A stretch of 64,000 nt of DNA from JBJGXI01 sp045635475. GTDB lineage: Bacteria > Bacillota > Bacilli > Bacillales > Amphibacillaceae. The stretch's first letter is position 1. Every line of letters starts with the position of its first letter. The notes under the pieces are model-generated. The model made no database searches, was not told the DNA's origin, and saw nothing but the letters and a program-made list of their open reading frames with translations. The position numbers were made by a program, and so were the translations under genes. The stretch spans positions 1 to 64,000 of the forward strand of contig NZ_JBJGXI010000019.1 of the NCBI RefSeq assembly GCF_045635475.1, read 5' to 3'. Positions 55,766-64,000 of the stretch are shown here, piece after piece.

Positions 55766-56758
55766 TTAGTTTGTACTTTTTCGGATAATTAATTCAGGTC
55801 CTAGATACATAGTTTTAATAATTTTTCGATTTTCAACGATTTGTTCTGTTAATAACTGCAATGCATTTTTACACAATTCACTTAGATCAATATCGAATGT
55901 GGTCAAAGGGGGTGATACATATTTCGCAACACTAATATTGTTTATTCCAATAACAGACACTCGATTAGGAATCACAATTCCATTCTCATTTAACGCCTGC
56001 AAACAACCAACCGCAATCGGATCAGCTGCGGTATAAAACGCAGTTGGCAGCTGATCACCTAATGTATGAATTGCATCTAACATAAGATGATAACCATTAT
56101 CTACAGAAAAGCCTCGATGCGTGAATATATATTCTTCCTTCAACAATCCCTTTTCTTGCATATATTGCCGGAACGTTACTTCTCGAATATCCATGTCATC
56201 TTCATCTGTATTCGGATTATGGTAAGTTCCACCAATAAACCCGATATCCTTATGTCCTTTTTCAATGAAAAAGTCAATCGCTCTTTTCGTTACTTGCAAC
56301 AAATCCGGTCGAACCGAGTCATAATTGCACCGGTCTGGAGTCGTATCAATAAACACACCGTTCATTGTGAGCTTCCTCAGGTGACTTAATTCCTTTTCAG
56401 AAAAAGTGCCCACTGCAATAAAACCCTCAATATCAGTCGGAATTCGCTCGATTCCATCAGTAATTTTATGCGTAGTTAATTCTACATTAAATTTCTTCGC
56501 TAATTTCTCAAGCTCTAACCGCATAGATTTAAAATACACATCTTCCAGTTCTTCTTTATCTGTTAACCAATATAAGAACACAACATTCTTCACTAACGGG
56601 CGAACCATCTTCTTTTTATAATTTAATTTATCTGCAACTTCATATATTTTTTCACGCGTTTCATCTGATACCGAAAGCTTAGGATCATTATTTAATACGC
56701 GTGATACGGTAGCAATCGAATAGCCCGCATCTTTCGCAACTTCTTTAATTGTAGCCAC
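55766..56758 (-). CDS. ganR: LacI-family regulator of galactan use
   Basis: A 330-residue repressor. The N-terminal helix-turn-helix is TIKEVAKDAGYSIATVSRVL with hinge helix motif KKKMVRPLVK. The ligand domain is of the periplasmic-binding type, with TAADPIAVGCLQALNENG near residue 240. The start is GTG after GGGGGG. It lies directly upstream of ganS, as ganR does in B. subtilis, and a shared palindrome precedes both genes, so it probably represses ganSPQA and itself until galactobiose enters. Confidence 0.92.
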   Translation of the reverse strand: MATIKEVAKDAGYSIATVSRVLNNDPKLSVSDETREKIYEVADKLNYKKKMVRPLVKNVVFLYWLTDKEELEDVYFKSMRLELEKLAKKFNVELTTHKITDGIERIPTDIEGFIAVGTFSEKELSHLRKLTMNGVFIDTTPDRCNYDSVRPDLLQVTKRAIDFFIEKGHKDIGFIGGTYHNPNTDEDDMDIREVTFRQYMQEKGLLKEEYIFTHRGFSVDNGYHLMLDAIHTLGDQLPTAFYTAADPIAVGCLQALNENGIVIPNRVSVIGINNISVAKYVSPPLTTFDIDLSELCKNALQLLTEQIVENRKIIKTMYLGPELIIRKSTN

Positions 56759-56815
56759 AATTCATCCCCCCAATTGAAAACCGATACAGTTTAATTGTTT
56801 ATAATTATATCACAA

Positions 56816-56831
56816 GTAAAACTTTTTACTA
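56816..56831. promoter_or_regulatory. GanR-type operator before ganR
   Basis: AGTAAAACTTTTTACT, the reverse complement of the site at 55663. It lies immediately upstream of a minus-strand TATAAT box (56810-56805), so binding would block the regulator's own promoter. Confidence 0.7.
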
Positions 56832-57008
56832 CATTTTCACTAAATTTTATTGATGTTTAACGATATATTAATTCGAACCTACTGCTCTTGCCTTTTGTAC
56901 TTCTGGTAGTTTACTTTCTTTTATTTATGGAAGCATGGCCGGGACAAGCTCTTCTTATAAAAATAATATGTATGGGAATAGTAATGGGTAAAAAGGATGT
57001 CGAAATAA

Positions 57009-58355
57009 ATGGAACCCTTTACTCACTATAAATTAAACGAAACAGCACATGGAGTTGAAATCATCTTATATCTTGATGAGAGCTTAACGGAGTTCTCTGA
57101 CGAGTTAGGAACTACTTCAAAAATGGGAGAGTCCAATATTAATAAGGAAGCAGTTAGCTTTGTAAAAAGAATGTTTCCCTCATTAAAAGTTAAAACCGTT
57201 AAAATTATGGCTGGTGCAATGTTACTAACTAGTTTCGGAGTTGGAACACTGTCCGCCAAACATGCGGAAGCTTCTCCCGCACCTTCCTTGTATACGGTAT
57301 CAGCTGGGGACACCCTTTCTGAAATTGCTGAGCAGCGTGGCACAACTGTTGAGGTGATTAAGCAAGCCAATCAATTATCTTCAGATGTTATTTACGTTGG
57401 ACAAGCGTTGAATGTCCCGGCTAGTGGCTCATTAGCACCGCACCAGAAAAATGCCACTTCTTATATCGTTGTTCCTGGCGATACCCTTTCTGAAATCGCC
57501 GAGCAGAGTGGCACAACTGTTGAGGCAATTAAGCAGACCAACCAGCTATCATCAGATGTTATTTACGTTGGGCAGGCGTTGAATGTCCCAGGTAGCGGCT
57601 CATCATTTCCGATTCAAACCAATGCAACTTCGTATACGGTTGTGTCAGGAGATACTCTTTCTGAAATTGCTGAACAAAATGGCACGACTGTTGATGCAAT
57701 TAAGCAATCCAACCAATTATCTTCAGATGTTATTTACGTTGGACAAGCGTTGAATGTCCCGGCTAGTGGAACATCAGCACCGGCTTCAACTAACGGTTCC
57801 TCGTATATCGTTGTCTCCGGGGATACTCTTTCTGAAATTGCAGCGCGTAATGGCACGACTGTTGATGCAATTAAGCAGACCAACCAATTATCTTCGGATT
57901 TTCTACAAATTGGACAAGCGTTAACGATTCCAACAGCCACATCATTAACGTCACCTCTTACCGAAGCAAAACAGCAGGCAAAAGTTAATCAAGAAGAAGT
58001 CGAGTGGCTCGCGAAAATGATTTTTAGTGAAGGTAGAGGGGAAACACTTGAAGGGCAAATTGCCGTTGGTGCGGTAATTATGAATCGAGTGGAAAGTCCT
58101 TTATTTGCTAACAATATCAAAGATGTTTTATTTGAAAAAAGTAACGGCTATTTTCAATTTACACCAGCTGCAACGGGTGCGATTCATGCGGCGACTCCTA
58201 GCGTAGAAAATATAGACGCAGCAACACGAGCGATTAACGGTGAAGACCCAACGAATGGGGCACTATTTTTTTATAATCCTGATAAAACATCGAGCCCGTA
58301 TCTTTTAGATCGTACCGTTTCAACTGTTATAGGTAATCATACATTTGCTTATTAG
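57009..58355 (+). CDS. Four-LysM cell wall hydrolase (SleB type)
   Basis: A 448-residue envelope enzyme. A cytoplasmic head (1-65) precedes one membrane helix or signal (about 67-90). Four LysM peptidoglycan-binding units follow (about 95-137, 152-195, 210-252, 266-309) joined by Ser/Ala/Pro linkers. The last 115 residues are a hydrolase_2/SleB domain (WLAKMIFSEGRGETLEGQIA) with the catalytic Glu in FSEGRGE. SleB-type enzymes are lytic transglycosylases of spore cortex or cell wall. The neighbouring germination operon makes a spore role attractive but not certain. Confidence 0.88.
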   Translation: MEPFTHYKLNETAHGVEIILYLDESLTEFSDELGTTSKMGESNINKEAVSFVKRMFPSLKVKTVKIMAGAMLLTSFGVGTLSAKHAEASPAPSLYTVSAGDTLSEIAEQRGTTVEVIKQANQLSSDVIYVGQALNVPASGSLAPHQKNATSYIVVPGDTLSEIAEQSGTTVEAIKQTNQLSSDVIYVGQALNVPGSGSSFPIQTNATSYTVVSGDTLSEIAEQNGTTVDAIKQSNQLSSDVIYVGQALNVPASGTSAPASTNGSSYIVVSGDTLSEIAARNGTTVDAIKQTNQLSSDFLQIGQALTIPTATSLTSPLTEAKQQAKVNQEEVEWLAKMIFSEGRGETLEGQIAVGAVIMNRVESPLFANNIKDVLFEKSNGYFQFTPAATGAIHAATPSVENIDAATRAINGEDPTNGALFFYNPDKTSSPYLLDRTVSTVIGNHTFAY

Positions 58356-58834
58356 AGGTATTGTATATACAAGGTCTGACCTGCTATATGGATAAATATA
58401 GACAGAGTGGGCAGACCAATTAGCTTCATCCACACTTGCAGTTCACGACGAACGCAAACACTCTAGAATGGTTTGCTATGACATAATCACCTATAAACCC
58501 TTCTTTCCCTATCCAAGTAGCAAACAACACGCCATTTTATAAGTTCCATCGACATGGTCGCTGAGTCGTTCGAACTATTAAAGCGAAGGTTATTTGGCAG
58601 ATCCCAAACTTTATGTCAGAGCATATCGGACTATCAAATCAGCCTGTGATTCATATTTTCAACAACTTCACAGGCATGCCCTCGTATCAATACTGCAAGA
58701 AAACAATTCACTGCCTTAAAGGCATCTTTATAAAAATTAATTGTGCAATATCGTGTATATATTTGTGTTTTCATATTAAGTTTTCATTTGAGCATAATAG
58801 TATTTAGTGAATGTTCTTGAAGGGAGTATTATTC
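58356..58834 (+). other. Intergenic region before the ger operon, 479 bp
   Basis: No gene is visible. A short frame at 58613-58807 has no ribosome binding site. The last 70 bases hold the candidate sporulation promoter listed separately. Confidence 0.5.
58771..58799 (+). promoter_or_regulatory. Candidate SigG-type promoter
   Basis: TCATA (58771-58775) and CATAATA (58793-58799) are separated by 17 bp. This approaches the SigG consensus GHATR-N17-18-CATNNTA, with one mismatch in the first box. GerA-type operons are usually read by SigG in the forespore. Confidence 0.45.
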
Positions 58835-60358
58835 TTGAGGATACGAAAATGGTATGAAAAGAAAGAAAAAAGAAATAATCCCTTAAATAATAATCAATTA
58901 GAATCTACTGGATCTATTTTTCGTCTTATAGAACAGATAAAGAAATCAAAAGATTTTATCCATTATAAAAATGAGCATTCACCTTTGCCTTTTACTATTT
59001 GTTATTATTCTTCACTCGTGGATACTGAAATTTTACACAGAGATATTTTACCCTACTTGAACCAAGGTGAATTATCCTCATTGGAACAGATTAAATCTGA
59101 AGTACCTATTGAAAAAATAGAAATAACAAGTGATGTAGAGAAGATCAAAACTCAACTTCTAACTGGATCCATTATGATTCAATTAGATGAAAACCAAAAA
59201 AAGGTTGCACTAATTCGTTCAGAACTGAAAAAAACAAGAGAAGTTTCTATCCCTGAAGTAGAATTTAGCGTTGTTGGCCCAAAAGAAGCATTCGTAGAAT
59301 CGATCGATACCAATTTGAACCTTATTCGAAAAAGAATTACAATTCCAGAACTCCATGTTGAAGAACTTATGGTTGGAAAACTAACGAAAACAAAAATTGC
59401 CATTCTATCAATTGACGGAATTACGAATCAAGAAAACGTAAATACTGTTGTTCAAAGAGTTAAAGATATTGAAATTGACACAATAAGTGACAGTTCGTAT
59501 ATCGTGCAATTAATTTCAGATAACAGGAATTCCCCATTTCCACAGTTAATCGATACAGAAAGACCAGACCGAGTAGCAGCAGCTCTTTCAGAAGGAAAAG
59601 TAGCAATTATTGTAGATGGGTCGCCGCACGGCATATTAGGACCAACAACCTTAATTGAATTTTTCTCAGCGTTTGAAGATTATTACTTAAATTGGATTGT
59701 GGCATCATTTTTTAGGCTTGTGCGTTTATTTGCAGTTATGTTCTCCATATTAATCACACCTCTTTATGTTGCGGTTTTAACTTATCATTATGAGTTAATA
59801 CCGAAAGATTTACTCAGTATTTTGGTCATTTCTAGAAGGGAAATCCCGCTTCCACCAATTTTAGAAGCGATATTTCTTGAATTGGCTATTGAGTTATTAC
59901 GAGAAGCTGGTGCCAGACTTCCAACTAAGGTCGGTCAGACAATCGGTATCGTAGGTGGGATTGTTATCGGAACAGCTTCTGTAGAAGCAGGTCTGACAAG
60001 TAATGTTTTGTTGATTATTGTTGCGCTTGCTGCTCTAGCGTCGTTTACAACACCAGTATATCAAATGGGTAACACGATTCGTCTGATACGATTCCCTTTA
60101 ATTTTATTCGCGCATTTTTGGGGGCTCTTGGGTATTGCAATTTGTTTTTGCTTTATTTTAACTCACTTATTAAGGCTTTCCTCATTAGGTAGACCATTTT
60201 TAGAACCAATTTATCCACCAAGATTTTCGGATTTAAAAGATGCCATTATTCGATTGCCTTTTTCTTTTCAATCAGAACGCCCAATTGAATTGCAGGCAGA
60301 GAAGACAAAGCGTTTTAATAAAAAAAAGGCAAAACAAACAAAAGAAATAGACGAATAG
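58835..60358 (+). CDS. Germinant receptor A subunit (GerAA family)
   Basis: Inner spore membrane protein of 507 residues. A large N-terminal soluble region (1-280, with VKDIEIDTISDSSYIVQLI and RPDRVAAALSEGKVAIIVDG) precedes about five helices containing PLYVAVLTYHYELIPKDLL and REAGARLPTKVGQTIGIVGG, the family signature. The start is probably the TTG at 58835, with GAAGGGAG nine bases before; an ATG at 58811 overlaps that site. First of three germination genes. Confidence 0.92.
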   Translation: MRIRKWYEKKEKRNNPLNNNQLESTGSIFRLIEQIKKSKDFIHYKNEHSPLPFTICYYSSLVDTEILHRDILPYLNQGELSSLEQIKSEVPIEKIEITSDVEKIKTQLLTGSIMIQLDENQKKVALIRSELKKTREVSIPEVEFSVVGPKEAFVESIDTNLNLIRKRITIPELHVEELMVGKLTKTKIAILSIDGITNQENVNTVVQRVKDIEIDTISDSSYIVQLISDNRNSPFPQLIDTERPDRVAAALSEGKVAIIVDGSPHGILGPTTLIEFFSAFEDYYLNWIVASFFRLVRLFAVMFSILITPLYVAVLTYHYELIPKDLLSILVISRREIPLPPILEAIFLELAIELLREAGARLPTKVGQTIGIVGGIVIGTASVEAGLTSNVLLIIVALAALASFTTPVYQMGNTIRLIRFPLILFAHFWGLLGIAICFCFILTHLLRLSSLGRPFLEPIYPPRFSDLKDAIIRLPFSFQSERPIELQAEKTKRFNKKKAKQTKEIDE

Positions 60359-60367
60359 GAGAATCCT

Positions 60368-61471
60368 ATGAAGGCGATGCAACGACAAGTAAATGAAGAA
60401 TATAAGATTTCCTCTTTCCTTGTGCTTTATTTAGTTTGCTCCATGCAAATTGGGATTGGAATTCTAAGTTTTCAACGGGCTGTAGTAGAAAAAGCAGGCA
60501 ATGATGCGTTATTTGCAGTTTTTATTGCCGGTGGAATTGTACATATTTTACTATTGATGATATTCAAAATACTCCAGAACGGACAAGGAGATCTTATTAC
60601 AATTCATTATGATATCTTTGGCAAATACATAGGAGCTCTATTTAGTCTTATTTGGATTGTTTATTTTTGGTCGATTAGTCTAGTTGTTATCCGCTCTTAC
60701 ATAGAGGTTGTTCAAGTATGGATGTTTCCAGAAATGAACGTTTTCTTCTTCTGTTTAATACTCTTTTGTTTAGTAACCTATATAATAACAGGGGGATTTC
60801 GAATAGTAACAGGAATATGTTTTCTTGGTATTTTGATTCCTAGTTATTTAGTATTAACATTTATATTTCCACTTGGTCATACAGATTTCAGAAACTTGTT
60901 GCCGATGTGGAATCATTCCTATAAAGAAATGATACTGGGTACCAAGGAGATGTTCTTAAGTTTTTTAGGGGTTGGCACAATCTTGATGTACTATCCTTTT
61001 ATTAAAAATCCAGAAAAAACACAGAAATGGGCACACTTAGGAAGCTTTATATCGACCATTGTATATGGAATTCTGTTGCTATTATCGCTTGCTTATTTTA
61101 GTGTAGAGCATTTAACGAAGAATATCTATCCTACGCTAACGATGTGGAAAATGGTAGAATTTTCATTTGTAGAAAGGTTTGAATATATCGGCATTTCATC
61201 TTGGATTCTTATTATTCTAACAAACATTTGCTTAGCACTTTGGTGTGCTTCTAGAGGAATCAGACAGTTATTTGGTTTAAACCAACGAATAACACTGCTT
61301 ATAATGCTCTTATTCTTGCTAATATTTAACCTTTTAGTAGAAGATAAACAGCAAATAGCTACAATCCGAAACATTGTTGCATGGATGGGTCTTTCATTAT
61401 TAGTCGCCTATGTCCCACTATTATTTGCATTATCTTTTATACTTCCGTGGAAAAGAGGTAGAAAGCATTGA
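60368..61471 (+). CDS. Germinant receptor B subunit (GerAB family)
   Basis: A 367-residue membrane protein with ten helices, of the amino-acid/polyamine permease superfamily, that is thought to bind the germinant. The N-terminal SFLVLYLVCSMQIGIGILSF and the MWNHSYKEMILGTKEMFLSF region are typical. It lies 9 bp after the A gene and overlaps the C gene by 4 bp. Confidence 0.92.
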   Translation: MKAMQRQVNEEYKISSFLVLYLVCSMQIGIGILSFQRAVVEKAGNDALFAVFIAGGIVHILLLMIFKILQNGQGDLITIHYDIFGKYIGALFSLIWIVYFWSISLVVIRSYIEVVQVWMFPEMNVFFFCLILFCLVTYIITGGFRIVTGICFLGILIPSYLVLTFIFPLGHTDFRNLLPMWNHSYKEMILGTKEMFLSFLGVGTILMYYPFIKNPEKTQKWAHLGSFISTIVYGILLLLSLAYFSVEHLTKNIYPTLTMWKMVEFSFVERFEYIGISSWILIILTNICLALWCASRGIRQLFGLNQRITLLIMLLFLLIFNLLVEDKQQIATIRNIVAWMGLSLLVAYVPLLFALSFILPWKRGRKH

Positions 61472-62565
61472 AACGATTGTTATATTTGATACCATGCTTT
61501 GTTTTATTACTAGGATCCGCATGTGTTCAAAAAGAAATACTAGATGATGTACGATTGTCTACTGCCGTGGGATATGAGTTTTTAAATGGAGATGAAAGCC
61601 TACTCCAATCCACATCTGTAGTTCCTACTTATAAACCGGATAAATCGGTTTCTAGTGATATTTTTGTAGAAACGGGTCCACTAAGTAAATATATGCGCTC
61701 CAAATTAAATATGCAGTCATCTAAACCTTTTGTAAGTGGTAAGATTGAAATTACTCTCTATAGTAAAGAGATCGCTCAACAAGGGCTTATTAACTATCTT
61801 GATACGCTTTATAGAGATCCTTCAGTTGGTTCCCGCGTTTTTATTACGGTAGTCGATGGTGATGTAAAATCATTATTAGAACAGCAACTTGGACAAGAAG
61901 ATAATGGAACTTATTTAGCAAATATGTTGCAACAAAACATCGAAATTGGTTCACTTCCAAGGACTAATCTTCATGAATTCATGTCATCTTATTATGAGGA
62001 AGGGAAAGATCCATTTTTACCTTTGTTAACTAAGGAAAAAAATAAAGTAACGTTAAATGGAAATGCACTCTTTAAAAAAGATAAGATGGTCGGAAAGATT
62101 GAATTAGAAAATATGTTCACTTTCAAAGCTTTAATGGATGCAAAGTCATTATTAGATTCTGTATTAGTGAAGGTAATTAACGAAGATGATGAGGAAGAAA
62201 AATATGCTGGTATATTTAAAGTGAATTCAAAAAGAAAATATCATATTCTGAATCCTAAAAGCGATACACCTACAGTAAACATTATCGTCAACATGAATGC
62301 TACTGTAAGAGAGTATTCGGAAGGTAAAGTAAATTCAAAGATAATAAAGCAAATAGAAGAAAGTGCGAAAAAGCAAATGGAAAAACAAGGAGATGAAATG
62401 ATTGCTAATTTCCAAAATTTAGGTATTGATCCTCTTGGAATTGGGCAAGAAATTAAAACACGAAACAGAAAATGGAATGAAGAAAAATGGGACGCTATTT
62501 ATCCGAATTTAGAAATAAATTTAAAGTTTAATATTAAAATAACGGAAAATGGCGTAGTACAATAA
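61468..62565 (+). CDS. Germinant receptor C subunit (GerAC family lipoprotein)
   Basis: A 365-residue lipoprotein (lipobox GSAC, Cys19) on the outer face of the inner spore membrane. It carries the Ger(x)C pattern: after the Cys, a short lead with LSTAVGYEF, the middle domain (LGQEDNGTYLANMLQQNIE), and a C-terminal helical domain. The start is TTG, overlapping the B stop as TTGA. It is the last gene of the operon, followed by a hairpin at 62688. Which germinant it answers to cannot be told. Confidence 0.9.
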   Translation: MKRLLYLIPCFVLLLGSACVQKEILDDVRLSTAVGYEFLNGDESLLQSTSVVPTYKPDKSVSSDIFVETGPLSKYMRSKLNMQSSKPFVSGKIEITLYSKEIAQQGLINYLDTLYRDPSVGSRVFITVVDGDVKSLLEQQLGQEDNGTYLANMLQQNIEIGSLPRTNLHEFMSSYYEEGKDPFLPLLTKEKNKVTLNGNALFKKDKMVGKIELENMFTFKALMDAKSLLDSVLVKVINEDDEEEKYAGIFKVNSKRKYHILNPKSDTPTVNIIVNMNATVREYSEGKVNSKIIKQIEESAKKQMEKQGDEMIANFQNLGIDPLGIGQEIKTRNRKWNEEKWDAIYPNLEINLKFNIKITENGVVQ

Positions 62566-62687
62566 TCATCTACGTATGAATAAAAATTCATTTCTTCTCC
62601 GCTAGTGTTACTGACTCTCTATTTTGCAAAATCGTACGTCACCTGTAATTTACCTAATCGTGTGAGACCCAAGAAATTTAATACAAT

Positions 62688-62728
62688 AAACCTCACAAAT
62701 GTTCATTACAACCTTTATGAGGTTTTAT
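62688..62728 (+). terminator. Possible terminator of the ger operon
   Basis: AAACCTCA pairs with TGAGGTTTT around about 22 bases with further weak pairing, followed by TTTTA. It lies 122 bp after the last stop. Confidence 0.5.
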
Positions 62729-62849
62729 CGTATAAATGCCCATGACGAATTCGAATAGAGTTGAAACCCTCTTTTAATTTTTATGACACATATATTCTAT
62801 GTGAGCTATCAATAATGAATCCCTGTCTAATTAATGATTTTAGACACTA

Positions 62850-64000
62850 TTACAATTTTTGCGATTTCACATTTTCAATCAATTGATTTCGATATTCATT
62901 TGGTGTTAATCCATTGGTCTTTTTAAACACTTTACTAAAGTATTTATCGTTTTTGTAGCCCACTTCAAAAGCAATATCATATATTTTTAAATGTGGGTTA
63001 GCAAGGAGTTCTTTAGACTTCTCCATGCGAATTTCTGTCATATAATCTGTTAATGTTACTTGGTATTCGTGTTTAAACTTTCTCGAAATGTACTCACGAC
63101 TAAGAAAAAATTGGTCGGCAATGTCTTGTAAGCTGATATCGTACTGATAATTTACTCTTAAATACGCTTCTATTTCTTGGATACTACTTCTCTCTTTTTG
63201 ATATTTAATTTTTTTAAGTATTTTTAATAAATCATAAAACTCTTGTTGCTTTTCTCTTTTAAAAGCAGCCAATGAAAAGGTACCATCATCATTCCAGTAT
63301 TGGTTTCTTATATTGTCAATCGTCTCTTCATGAACATCATATTCTTTCAACCAATTCTTTTTTAACAAAAGAAATTGATCTTCCCACAGCTTCAATTGTT
63401 CTAAAGAAACATGATGTTCATGTTGCAGCTTATCGAACAGTTTATCAAGCAGCATATCCATTTGCTCTTTACTGTCACTTTGCAATGTCCATTTTAACTC
63501 TTGTGCATAATCTAGCAAATGAAGACTAGGACGCTGCTCTAGTTCTTCAAGTTTAACGACCTTTTTAGATTTTGTAAGATCCACTTTTTTGAACAGAGAG
63601 GAAGCGGATTGATAGGAAATATGGGCACAATCGGACTCATCTCCCATAAAAATAGTGCACTTTATTTTCAAATACTGATAAATCTTATTATGAATTTTTT
63701 CTAACAAGAACTGCTGTTGTTCTGTTTTCCAGAGTAAAATAATCAGTTCATGTTCTTTATTCACATTACGGAATCCGAATCCACTGCCTTTTCCACTGAT
63801 AACTTCATTAATAATGTTTAATAAAGCAAAATAAGTAACCTCTTTATTTACATTAAATTTTTCCATGAATAGTGGGCAAATTGATAAAATAGATACAGTG
63901 GAAGTAACCTTGTTTAAATCAACGCCAAATTCCTTACTTATTTTTCGGTTAGTAGCATCTTTCACTTCACTCCTATTAATTATACTCGTAAACAGCTGGT
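62850..64000 (-). CDS. YesN-type AraC response regulator, C-terminal part
   Basis: The last ~100 residues are an AraC double helix-turn-helix (SLQDIADQFFLSREYISRKF; then KIYDIAFEVGYKNDKYFSKV and TPNEYR). The middle 250 residues are the helical linker region seen in YesN regulators. A GTG at 63965 could start the frame, but the frame stays open to the window edge (QLFTSIINRSEV before that codon). A receiver domain therefore probably lies outside. A partner kinase would be expected beyond 64000. Confidence 0.8.
   Translation of the reverse strand, partial: QLFTSIINRSEVKDATNRKISKEFGVDLNKVTSTVSILSICPLFMEKFNVNKEVTYFALLNIINEVISGKGSGFGFRNVNKEHELIILLWKTEQQQFLLEKIHNKIYQYLKIKCTIFMGDESDCAHISYQSASSLFKKVDLTKSKKVVKLEELEQRPSLHLLDYAQELKWTLQSDSKEQMDMLLDKLFDKLQHEHHVSLEQLKLWEDQFLLLKKNWLKEYDVHEETIDNIRNQYWNDDGTFSLAAFKREKQQEFYDLLKILKKIKYQKERSSIQEIEAYLRVNYQYDISLQDIADQFFLSREYISRKFKHEYQVTLTDYMTEIRMEKSKELLANPHLKIYDIAFEVGYKNDKYFSKVFKKTNGLTPNEYRNQLIENVKSQKL

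Noticed and set aside
57291..57935. Regularly spaced repeats suggesting a CRISPR array
   Set aside because: The repeats are in frame and encode LysM domains. No array of short identical repeats with unique spacers exists anywhere in the window.
58613..58807. Plus-strand frame of 64 codons before the ger operon
   Set aside because: No ribosome binding site and no motif, and it overlaps the likely operon promoter.

Overview
The window looks like chromosome of an endospore-forming, low-GC Bacillaceae bacterium. The signs are strong AGGAGG-type ribosome binding sites, frequent GTG/TTG starts, a complete GerA-type germinant receptor operon, a YxdJKLM-YxeA-type peptide-sensing module, a GanSPQA-type galactan operon with its LacI regulator, and LPXTG wall-anchored enzymes. 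A Gracilibacillus/Oceanobacillus-like genus would fit, but the species cannot be fixed from sequence reading alone. No rRNA, tRNA, CRISPR array, intact insertion sequence or prophage was seen.

Layout. 1-2.8 kb: a DUF4362/DUF3221-like lipoprotein, a DoxX-like membrane protein and a methyltransferase. 3.1-6.8 kb: the fructose operon fruR-fruK-fruA with a good sigma-A promoter and a terminator. 6.8-10.8 kb: two tiny genes, a YhaQP/NatAB-like ABC exporter, and a graveyard of three decayed genes (M23 peptidase, PadR regulator, HAAS/2TM partner). 10.9-16.6 kb: a very large wall-anchored enzyme joining a rhamnogalacturonan acetylesterase to a family 11 rhamnogalacturonan lyase. 17-27.4 kb: an oxidoreductase, a five-component peptide/nickel-type ABC importer whose two ATPases are one chain, a PAS-GGDEF-EAL protein and a DUF3231 protein. 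Two copies of a dispersed intergenic repeat lie at 16.9 and 27.4 kb. 27.8-36.5 kb: small single genes (YdeI-like, two SRPBCC proteins, a SigM-like ECF sigma factor with anti-sigma, a YcdB/C-like protein, a zinc-ribbon protein, a formyl-THF cyclo-ligase-like protein, a damaged MazF-like toxin with intact antitoxin, SMI1/KNR4, lmo0937-like, PH domain).

36.5-46.7 kb: a YtkA-like lipoprotein and a PepSY membrane protein. Next comes an operon of a LytTR regulator carrying a degenerate ABC ATPase domain plus an ABC transporter, bracketed by a decayed copy of the pepSY 5' end. The YxdJKLM-YxeA-like two-component/ABC cluster follows. 46.9-56.8 kb: pectic galactan use, with a wall-anchored GH53 endo-galactanase, a GH42 beta-galactosidase, an ABC importer (ganSPQ) and the regulator. 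A palindrome of the form AGTAAAA..TTTTACT occurs both before ganS and before the regulator gene. 57-62.6 kb: a LysM/SleB-type wall hydrolase and the germinant receptor A-B-C operon. 62.9-64 kb: the C-terminal part of a YesN-type AraC response regulator that runs off the window edge.

How parts fit: the rhamnogalacturonan enzyme would open the pectin backbone, GH53 would cut the galactan side chains at the wall, ganSPQ would import the oligosaccharides and GH42 would finish them inside. Both wall enzymes carry cre-like sites upstream, so carbon catabolite control is plausible.
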